Assembly (NCBI RefSeq): GCF_003076475.1
Contig: NZ_CP020919.1
Span: 2,542,001-2,606,000, forward strand
DNA: 64,000 nucleotides
DNA from: Flavobacterium kingsejongi
Lineage (GTDB): Bacteria; Bacteroidota; Bacteroidia; Flavobacteriales; Flavobacteriaceae
Reading direction: 5' to 3'
Under the pieces are notes generated by a model, which was given only the letters and a program-made list of their open reading frames with translations, ran no database searches and was not told the DNA's origin. The translations under genes and the position numbers were made by a program. Positions within the stretch are counted from its first letter, which is position 1. Each line of letters begins with the position of its first letter. Shown one piece after another: positions 9,134-18,900 of the stretch.

Positions 9134-9670
9134 TTATTTTATATCGGCGAAGTAGGTGACTTGCCCGTTTGTAGTTACTTTAACTACTACATTTTTAGCA
9201 TCTTTCTGCAATTCCACAAAATAATTATCGGCATCTTCAAATGGTAGATTGTACAGTACCATTTCGGAATTGCTATCCTCATTATTATCATAGAAAATAA
9301 CCGCTTTTTGGGTATATCCTTTGTATTTATCTCCAATAGCCTTTTGTGCTTTTTTAGGTAAGTCTGAAAATGCTTTTACAGTCGAGGTGCCTACTAAAAT
9401 GGCATCATAATCATAATAGGCCGTAACTGATTTTCCATCTTTCATGAAAGTGGCTTCATCAAAATTTTTCGTTCTTTCCCATGTAGGATTTGTGTTTTTT
9501 GGGAAATCCATTGCGAACTGATCTTGTGACCTGGCATTCACTTCGTTGCCTTCTAATTTTCGTAATTCCTTACGTTCCTGGCGTTTTTCTTTTTTCATGG
9601 TGGTTTGTGCTGCTACAATCGTAGTCGAAAATGCGAGCACCAGTGCGGATAATAAAACTAATTTTCTCAT
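9134..9670 (-). CDS. Secreted PepSY-like small protein
   Basis: A 178-residue protein with a clear signal peptide (MRKLVLLSALVLAFSTTIVAAQ). A short Lys/Arg/Glu-rich stretch follows (KKEKRQERKELRKLE), then a domain with FAMDFPKNTNPTWERTKNFDEATF and YYDYDAILV, the pattern of Bacteroidota PepSY-like periplasmic proteins (putative beta-lactamase-inhibitor-like). Substrate or partner is unknown. It precedes the DUF6600 gene on the same strand and the two may be cotranscribed. The family call is moderate; the export call is firm. Confidence 0.75.
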   Translation of the reverse strand: MRKLVLLSALVLAFSTTIVAAQTTMKKEKRQERKELRKLEGNEVNARSQDQFAMDFPKNTNPTWERTKNFDEATFMKDGKSVTAYYDYDAILVGTSTVKAFSDLPKKAQKAIGDKYKGYTQKAVIFYDNNEDSNSEMVLYNLPFEDADNYFVELQKDAKNVVVKVTTNGQVTYFADIK

Positions 9671-9876
9671 AACTAGTAAAAAATTAAATTAATACTATGC
9701 AAATGTTGTTAATTTAATATAAATTTATAATAAAATTAAGCAACTGAGTGATTTTTAACGATTTATATGATACTTTTTTTTGAAAAAAGCTAATAAAGGC
9801 TAGCAGTTAAAATGGATCACAAGTAGTGTTCATTTAAAGTTCAGCGGAGTAGTAGAACAACTAAACAAGCAGTGCT

Positions 9877-12429
9877 ATGGAAGATAAAGGAAATACTGAA
9901 AATAGTTTTTGGCATTTTAGCCCTGAAGTACTCTTTGTACAATTATCCAGTAGCCTTAAGGGAATTGATACTGCTGATGCGACCCAAAGGATAAAAAAGT
10001 ATGGACCCAATACGCTGAAGGCAAATACAAAATCTTCTGCTTTTCTACTATTTATATCGCAATTTAAAAGTCCGGTAACACTATTGCTGATTATTGCCGC
10101 CATATTATCGGCAGCTCTTAATGACCTTGCCGACGCATTAATTATTTTGTGTATTATACTGGCCAGCAGTATTCTTGGCTTTTGGCAGGAAAAGGGCGCT
10201 GCTAATGCAGTCAGGGAATTATTGAAAATGGTGCGCCTGCGATGCACGGTATTTCGGGATGGAACACCAAAAGAAATTGCGGTGGAAGATGTAGTGCCGG
10301 GTGATGTTGTAATTTTATCTGCCGGTGATATTATTCCCGGAGATTGCCTGATCCTGGATTCCAGTGAATTATTTGTAGATGAAGCAGCTTTTACTGGAGA
10401 AACCTTTCCGGTAGAAAAGGAAGCTGGCATTCTACCTGTTGCAACACCTTTATCTCAAAGGAATAATACATTGCTTATGGGAGCCAGTGTAATAAGCGGT
10501 AAGGCAACTGCTATAGTAGTCCTGACAGGCAAGCAGACCGAATTCGGTAAGATATCCACACATTTGCAGGTAAGGGCACCGGAAACCGATTTTGAGAAAG
10601 GGATCCGCAAGTTTGGGTATATGCTGATGGAAGTTACGTTGGTTTTGGTCATTATTATTTTCGCGATTAATGTCTTTCTCCATAAGCCGATTTTAGATTC
10701 TTTCTTATTTTCCCTGGCATTGGCTGTAGGGTTAACACCACAATTGCTGCCTGCTATCATCAGTGTCAATCTTTCTACCGGAGCCAAGCGAATGGCAAAG
10801 CTGGATGTGATTGTAAAGCGCCTGTCTTCAATTGAAAATATCGGAAGCATGAATATTTTATGTTCGGATAAAACCGGTACCATTACAGAAGGGAAAGTAA
10901 ACCTAAAAGATGCTTTAGACAGCAATGGTGTGCATAATGATAAAGTACTCGAGTATGCCTGGCTCAATGCGTCGATGCAGAAAGGCTTTCGAAATCCAAT
11001 TGATGAGGCGATTTGTACCGCTTATAAAGGGCTGCCCACCACTTTTACAGTCCAGTCCGAAATCCCCTATGATTTTATCCGGAAACGCTTGACAATTGTG
11101 GTTAAAAATGAAACAGGTGTTTTGGCCATAACAAAAGGAGCATTGAATGCAATCTTATCCATTTGTGACCAGGTAGCCCTTTCCGATGGGAAATTATCAG
11201 ATATTTCAACTGCCAAAACAACAGTTTTACAGCAATATGAGCAATTGAGTGCTGCAGGTTTACGCACCTTAGGCGTAGCGTACAAACCGCTTACAGATGC
11301 TGAAGATTTTACCCGTGATGGGGAAAAAGGGATGATCTTTTTGGGTTTTATAACGTTATTTGATCCGCCAAAACCAGATGTAATAGGGGTTATTAAAAAA
11401 CTGAACGGACTGGGAGTGCAATTGAAAATTATTACCGGTGATAATGCGTTAGTGGCCAAAAGCCTGGCATTGCAGATTGGTATTGAAGCTCCTAAAATAG
11501 TAACAGGTTCAGAACTGCTGAAAATGAGTAATACAGCCCTGCTACACCAGGCAGCCCGGATAGATATTTTTGCAGAAGTGGAACCCAATCAAAAAGAACG
11601 TATTATTTCCCTGTTAAAAAAAGGGGGGAATGTGGTTGGTTTTATGGGAGATGGAATTAATGATGCCCCGGCATTGCATACAGCAGATGTCGGTATTTCT
11701 GTAGATACTGCAGTCGATGTTGCTAAGGAAGCAGCAGATATTGTATTGTTGAACCAGGATCTTAATGTACTGACCAATGGGATCATTGAAGGGCGAAAAA
11801 CATTTACCAATACCATGAAATATATTTTTATGGCAACAAGCGCTAATTTTGGAAATATGTTCAGTATGGCCGGCGCCTCTTTGTTTTTACCTTTTTTACC
11901 CTTACTGCCCAAACAAATTTTATTGACAAACCTCCTAACAGATTTTCCGGAAATGGCCATTGCAACCGATCGTGTTGATCTCCTGAATATTCAAACACCA
12001 CAACGTTGGGACCTGTCTTTTATTAAAAAATTTATGGTTGTTTTTGGTTTGCTGAGTTCGATTTTTGATTTCCTGATGTTTGGGATATTATTGTTTATTT
12101 TCCATGCAAAAGAAATCGAATTTCAAACCGCCTGGTTTACCGAATCCGTTATTTCTGCGACATTAATTGTATTAGTGGTGCGTACCCGATTGCCCTTTTT
12201 TAAGAGCCTCCCCGGTAAATACCTTTCCATAGCGACTGCACTCATTGTCCTTTTCGTATTGATGTTACCCATTACGCCTATAGCAGTTTGGTTTGGTTTT
12301 ACGCAATTACCATGGCAATTATATGGCTGGATATTTATGGTTATCACAATATATATCATTTGTGCTGAACTGCTGAAACATTGGTTTTACAGTAAAATGA
12401 TGCAATCTTCTCAAAAAGCCCGCTCTTAA
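9877..12429 (+). CDS. mgtA: Magnesium-translocating P-type ATPase
   Basis: An 850-residue P3B-type pump that brings Mg2+ across the inner membrane at the cost of ATP. All P-type landmarks are present: the actuator TGE loop at about residue 173, the phosphorylated Asp331 in SDKTGT, the nucleotide-binding KGA block (ITKGALNAIL), TGDN, and the hinge GDGINDAP with Asp592 and Asp596. Transmembrane helices lie before residue 130, around 245-310 and after about 650. The membrane motif AVGLTPQLLPAI matches MgtA rather than the Ca2+ pumps. It stands alone; no Mg-sensing leader is obvious in the 200 bp upstream. Confidence 0.93.
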   Translation: MEDKGNTENSFWHFSPEVLFVQLSSSLKGIDTADATQRIKKYGPNTLKANTKSSAFLLFISQFKSPVTLLLIIAAILSAALNDLADALIILCIILASSILGFWQEKGAANAVRELLKMVRLRCTVFRDGTPKEIAVEDVVPGDVVILSAGDIIPGDCLILDSSELFVDEAAFTGETFPVEKEAGILPVATPLSQRNNTLLMGASVISGKATAIVVLTGKQTEFGKISTHLQVRAPETDFEKGIRKFGYMLMEVTLVLVIIIFAINVFLHKPILDSFLFSLALAVGLTPQLLPAIISVNLSTGAKRMAKLDVIVKRLSSIENIGSMNILCSDKTGTITEGKVNLKDALDSNGVHNDKVLEYAWLNASMQKGFRNPIDEAICTAYKGLPTTFTVQSEIPYDFIRKRLTIVVKNETGVLAITKGALNAILSICDQVALSDGKLSDISTAKTTVLQQYEQLSAAGLRTLGVAYKPLTDAEDFTRDGEKGMIFLGFITLFDPPKPDVIGVIKKLNGLGVQLKIITGDNALVAKSLALQIGIEAPKIVTGSELLKMSNTALLHQAARIDIFAEVEPNQKERIISLLKKGGNVVGFMGDGINDAPALHTADVGISVDTAVDVAKEAADIVLLNQDLNVLTNGIIEGRKTFTNTMKYIFMATSANFGNMFSMAGASLFLPFLPLLPKQILLTNLLTDFPEMAIATDRVDLLNIQTPQRWDLSFIKKFMVVFGLLSSIFDFLMFGILLFIFHAKEIEFQTAWFTESVISATLIVLVVRTRLPFFKSLPGKYLSIATALIVLFVLMLPITPIAVWFGFTQLPWQLYGWIFMVITIYIICAELLKHWFYSKMMQSSQKARS

Positions 12430-12972
12430 AAAAGCCCGTAAATTGTATTCTATTTTGGCAGCTATTAAATACTGGTTCTAAGTGCTATACAATAGTATGG
12501 AATCAGTATGCCTAAATTTCTGATAGCGCTTACTGATGCTATTAGAGCGCAATTGATACGATCTCTTTTTTTATTTTCTCATACCAACTTACTTCAGGTA
12601 TTCTACAGGCATTATTGTGTCATTACATTTTTAGCTTCGATATTCGAAGGCACCTTGCTTTCAGTCGTACTAAAATACTTTTGGCATTATTAAGAATGTT
12701 AAAATAAAATCAGAATCACTTTCGGGCAAATCTCCTGCCGACGCTCCATTTTTACTTTTTAAGCATGGAATTTTAACATCTCAATTATTGCAGAATTAGC
12801 AGTGGCGTATTTCATCGATAAAACCTTTCCGTTTATCGATTTGCCATATATTATTGGGTAAAGCCTGCAAATCACCACTAAAGATTTATATAAATTGCCT
12901 CACTATTAAATTAGCAAAGTATATAATCATTGCTGTTTTTGTTAAAATTTTGAGATTAAACACGTAGAAAAT
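12430..12972. other. 543-bp intergenic region upstream of the giant repeat gene
   Basis: No gene is supported; a 61-codon frame at 12508-12693 has no recognisable features. An inverted repeat ATCGATAAA(A)C / GTTTATCGAT at 12814-12840 forms a 10-bp hairpin about 130 bp ahead of the giant gene and may be an operator or part of a long leader. No good TAnnTTTG element could be fixed. Confidence 0.4.
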
Positions 12973-15900
12973 ATGAAGAATAAATTACTTCCATTATTAT
13001 TTGTTTTAGGGGGATATGCAGCTTATTCACAAGTTGGTATTGGAACCTCAATGCCGAATGGATCTTCCCAGTTAGAAGTTGTAGCAGATGATAAGGGTAT
13101 CCTTATTCCAAGGATCCGTTTAACGAGCACAACCGACAACCTGACGATTCAGCATGGCAATGTAAACAGTTTACTTGTTTTTAATACTTCTACGATAGCG
13201 GATGTCAAGCCAGGATATTACTATTGGTATGTTAATAAATGGAACAGGATTATTGTTTCGGGAGAGGTAAATCCTGCGGTAGGAACTGTTTTTTTTAACC
13301 CTGTAACAAATCAGTTTACCTATATTGATACAGCCGGGAATACACAGGTTGTCAATATGGAACAGATCGTTAGGGCCAACCAAACGGTAACCACGCTGGT
13401 CAACAATAACAATGGAACGTATACCTATACTAATGAAGCGGGAGTAACAGCATTGATTAATGTGCCTGCTGATGTGGCTGCCAATTTCCAGACGATTATC
13501 AATAATCCGGGCGTACAGCAGATCCTGAACAGTTATGTGATGCACATCGAAGGCAATGTAGCGTATAATGCGACTACAAATACGTTTACCTATACCGATG
13601 CTGCCGGAAATACACAAACTGTAAATATGGAGCAAATCGTCAGAGCCAATCAAACGGTAACGACTTTAGTAAATAATAATAACGGAACCTATACTTATAC
13701 GAATGAGGCGGGAGTAACGGCATCAATCAATGTCCCTGCTGATGTGGCTACGAATTTCCAGACGATTATCAATAATCCGGGTGTACAGCAGATCCTTAAT
13801 AGTTATGTAATGCATATTGAAGGGAATGTAGCGTATAATGCGACAACAAACACGTTTACGTATACCGATGCAGCCGGAAATACGCAGACCGTCAATATGG
13901 AACAAATTGTCAGAGCCAATCAAACGGTGACAACTTTGGTGAATAATAATGATGGTACCTATACCTATACTAATGAAGCAGGAGTAACCAGTGTGGTGAA
14001 TCCACAAACATTATCGATTGCTTCTAATATATTGACGCTATCCAATGGAGGAACAGTAGACCTGACCCCATTTTTAGACAATACCGATGACCAGCAGATT
14101 AGTTCTTTCGTACTTGATCCAGTGACTAAGAAACTGAGTGTTACTTTAGAAAATGGCGGTACACAGGAAGTTGACTTTACGGCAGTACTGAATAATGTAG
14201 TAGCCCAGGCAACACAACATTTTGCCAATGGGGAGGCTACAACAATCAGTGGAGCAGGAACAGAATCAAATCCATATAAAGTAGGGGTCAATGCTGCTAA
14301 CGGAACCACAATGGGTGGTGTAAAAGAAGTAATAACCAATCCAACTGTAAATATTGTGGATGGTGCATTAGTGGTGAATACGGCTAATTTATCAATCCCT
14401 GCAGCATCTGTTGTTGGAAATAACGTTACCGCAGCCAGTGATCGTGTTGTCTTAGGAGGAACGCCAGTGGGGGCAACTTTAAAACCTTTTTCTGTTGATG
14501 TAGACGAAACCAAATTAGTTTTAAGCAATCTTTCAGGCCAGGTTAACCCGAGCCAGATTTTCTCCGGAGCTTCAGGGCAAATGTTAGTTAGTAATGCCTT
14601 CGGTGGTAGCCAATGGATCAGTCCTTCTTCAATTTCAACGGCTATAAGCAATACATTAGAAAGCACAGCCAATACCATTACATCTACCGTAAATGGCCAG
14701 GCCGCTACGGCACCGATTGTAAATTCCCTTGGAAGCACATTATCGGGAGCAAATATTATCACTACGGTAAATGGTGTGGCAGGAGCTGGGTTAGACCTGA
14801 CTCCGGCAATACAGGCCGCACAAAAAACAACTTCAGTTGCAAACGGATCTAATACGACTGTCAATAGTACTGTAACCGGAAACAACACAGAATATACTGT
14901 TGCTGTGAATGCTGCTAATGGTACTGCTTTAGGTGGTGTTAAAGAAGCAGCAACGAATCCTACAGTAAATATCGTAGACGGTGCTTTAACCGTGAACACA
15001 GCCAATTTGAATGTACCGGCAGCTTCGGTAACCGGAACGGATGTAACCGCAGGCAGTAACCGTGTGGCTTTAGGCGGAACTCCGGTTGGAGCAGCTTTAA
15101 AATCCTTCTCTGTAGATGTTAATGAAGCGAACTTAAGCTTATCCAATATCGGTGGTAGTTTAGCGACAAGCCAGATTAATGCTACTACAGCAACACCAGG
15201 ACAAACATTAGTTGTTAATCCTGCAGGATCAGTAGTATATGGTAATTTACCAGCAGCTACAGTAACAGGTACCGATGTAACCGCAGGCAGTAACCGTGTG
15301 GCTTTAGGGGGAACTCCGGTTGGAGCATCTTTAAAACCGTTCACTGTAGATGTCAATGAAGCGAACTTAAGCTTATCCAATATCGGTGGTAGTTTAGCGA
15401 CAAGCCAGATTAACGCTACCACAGCAACACCAGGACAAACATTAGTTGTTAATCCTGCAGGATCAGTAGTATATGGTAATTTACCAGCAGCTACAGTAAC
15501 AGGTACCGATGTAACCGCAGGCAGTAACCGTGTGGCTTTAGGGGGAACTCCGGTTGGAGCATCTTTAAAACCGTTCACTGTAGATGTCAATGAAGCGAAT
15601 TTAAGCTTATCCAATATCGGTGGTAGTTTAGCGACAAGCCAGATTACTCCAGGTACAGCAGGGCAGGTGTTAGTAACAAATGCCGGGACTACAACCTGGA
15701 TGGACCAATCCACATTAGCACCAGCTACTACAAATACATTGGGCAGCACTGTCAATACTATTACATCTACCGTAAATGGACAGGCCGCTACAGCACCGAT
15801 AGTAAATTCACTTGGAAACACATTATCGGGAGCGAACATTATTACGACGGTAAATGGTGTGGCAGGATCGGGATTAGACCTGACTCCAGCAATACAGGCC

Positions 15901-18900
15901 GCACAAAAAACAACTTCTGTAGTAGACGGCACCAATACGACTGTAAGCAGTACCGTAACCGGAAACAATACAGCGTATAAAGTAGACGTAACAGCTGCAA
16001 ATGGCACCGCTTTAGGAGGTGTTAAAGAAGCAGCAACCAATCCAACAGTAAATATCGTAGACGGTGCTTTAACCGTGAATACGGCCAATTTGAATGTACC
16101 GGCAGCTTCGGTAACCGGAACGGATGTAACCGCAGGCAGTAACCGTGTGGCTTTAGGCGGAACTCCGGTTGGAGCAGCTTTAAAAGCCTTCTCTGTAGAT
16201 GTTAATGAAGCGAACTTAAGCTTATCCAATATCGGCGGTAGTTTAGCAACAAGCCAGATTAATGCTACTACAGCAACACCAGGACAAACATTAGTTGTTA
16301 ATCCTGCAGGATCAGTAGTATATGGTAATTTACCAGCAGCTACAGTAACCGGAACGGATGTAACCGCAGGCAGTAACCGTGTGGCTTTAGGGGGAACTCC
16401 GGTTGGAGCATCTTTAAAACCGTTCACTGTAGATGTTAATGAAGCAAATTTAAGTCTATCTAATATCGGTGGTAGTCTAACACCAACCCAGATTGCTCCC
16501 GGAGCAGCAGGTCAGGTATTGGTTACCAACGGAGGGGTTACAACCTGGATGAATCAATCCGCTATTGTACCCAACACTACAAATGCGCTATCAAGTGCAG
16601 GAAATATAATGACTGCCACAGTGAATGGAATTCCTGCTACAGCACCGATAGTAAATTCACTTGGAAACACATTATCGGGAGCGAACATTATTACGACGGT
16701 AAATGGTATGGCAGGAGCAGCATTAGACCTGACTCCGGCAATACAGGCCGCACAAAAAACAACGTCTGTAGTAGACGGCACCAATACGACTGTAAGCAGT
16801 ACCGTAACCGGAAACAATACAGCGTATAAAGTAGACGTAACTCCAGCTAATGGCACCGCTTTAGGTGGTGTTAAAGAAGCAGCAACGAATCCAACAGTAA
16901 ATATCGTAGACGGTACTTTAACCGTGAATACGGCCAATTTGAATGTCCCTGCTGCTTCGGTAACAGGAACGGATGTAACCGCAGGCAGTAACCGTGTGGC
17001 TTTAGGGGGAACTCCGGTTGGAGCAGCTTTAAAATCCTTCTCTGTAGATGTTAATGAAGCGAACTTAAGCTTATCCAATATCGGCGGTAGTTTAGCAACA
17101 AGCCAGATTAATGCTACTACAGCAACACCAGGACAAACATTAGTTGTTAATCCTGCAGGGAATGTAGTATATGGTAATTTACCAGCGGCTACAGTAATCG
17201 GAAATAACGTAACAGCGGGTAGTGATCGTGTAACTTTAGGGGGAACTCCGGTTGGAGCAACTTTAAAACCGTTCTCTGTAGATGTTGATGAAACCAGATT
17301 AGTATTGAGCAATCAATCCGGAAAAGTAACCAACAATCAGATTACACCGGGTACATCAGGCCAGGTATTAGTAACTACTGCAGCAGGAAGTACACAATGG
17401 GCAAATCCATCTACTATCGTAGCGCCAACAGTAAATACACTGACCACAAGTGGCAATACTTCAACTTCTACAGTAAATGGAGAAATAGCAACAGCATCAA
17501 TTGTAAATTCATTAGGAAATACCATAACAGGTGCCAATCTGGTAACCACCGTGAATGGTGTTGCAGGAGCTCCACTGGATCTTACTGCAGCAATACAGGG
17601 AAATCAAAAAACAACTTCAGTTGCCAACGGAACGAATACTACAGTAAGCAGTACCGTAACTGGAAATAATACAGAATACAAAGTAGCGGTGAATCCTGCA
17701 AACGGTATCGTATTAGGTAGCGTTAAAGAAGCAGGGACGAATCCAACAGTAAATATTGTTGATGGTGCTTTGACTGTAAATACAGCCAATTTAAATGTAC
17801 CGGCGGCTTCGGTAACCGGAAACGATGTAACGGCAGCGAGCAACCGTATCACTTTAGGCGGAAATCCAATAGGAGCAGCTTTAAAAGCTTTCTCTGTAGA
17901 TGTTAACCAGGCTAATTTAAGCTTATCCAGTATCGGAGGCAGTTTAACACCAGCTCAGATTGCCCCGGGTACAACAGGCCAGGTTTTAATCACCAATGCC
18001 GGGACTACACAATGGGTAAACCAGACGTCATTAGTTCCAACCACTACAAATACTTTAGGAAGTACCGTGAATACGATTACTTCTACCGTAAATGGGCAGG
18101 CAGCTACAGCATCGATTGTAAATTCTTTGGGTAATACCTTATCCGGAACCACTATCGTAACCACAGTGAATGGTGTGGCAGGATCGGGATTAGACCTGAC
18201 TCCGGCAATTCATGCCGCACAAAAAACAACTTCAGTAGCCAACGGAACCAACACTACAGTAAGTAGTACGGTAACCGGAAATAATACAGAATATAAAGTA
18301 ACAGTGAGTCCTGCAAATGGTACCGCTTTAGGAAGTGTGAAAGAAGCAGCAACCAATCCAACAGTAAATATTGTTGATGGTGCTTTAACGGTGAACACTG
18401 CTAATTTAACTATTCCGGCGGCTTCAGTAACCGGAAATAACGTAACACCAGGCAGTGATCGTGTCATCTTAGGAGGAACTCCAACAGGTGCCGCTTTAAA
18501 AGCTTTCTCTGTAGATGTTGATGAAACCAAATTAGTTTTAAGCAACCTTTCCGGAAAAGTAACCAACAATCAGATTACACCGGGTACATCGGGTCAGGTT
18601 TTGGTCACTACTGCAGCAGGGAGTACACAATGGGTAAATCAATCTACTATTGCCCCTGCAACTACCGTAGCCAATACCGTTACAGGAACTAATTTATCAA
18701 CTACCGTAAACGGGGTTACCGGAACGGCAGTAAATTTAACACCTGCAATTCAGGCAGGACAAAAAACAACGTCAGTTGCCAATGGTACGAATACTACAGT
18801 AAGCAGTACCGTAACTGGAAATAATACAGAATACAAAGTAGCGGTGAATCCTGCAAACGGTATCGTATTAGGTAGCGTAAAAGAAGCAGCAACAAATCCA

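Noticed and set aside
12508..12693. A 61-codon plus-strand frame after mgtA
   Set aside because: No ribosome-binding or promoter signal and no recognisable protein features.
13965..16427. An 820-codon minus-strand frame, with further long frames at 16554-17312 and beyond, opposite the giant gene
   Set aside because: It is the mirror of the repetitive sense gene: its repeats copy the sense repeats, it has no signal or start context, and its stop-free run follows from the biased codons of the sense strand.
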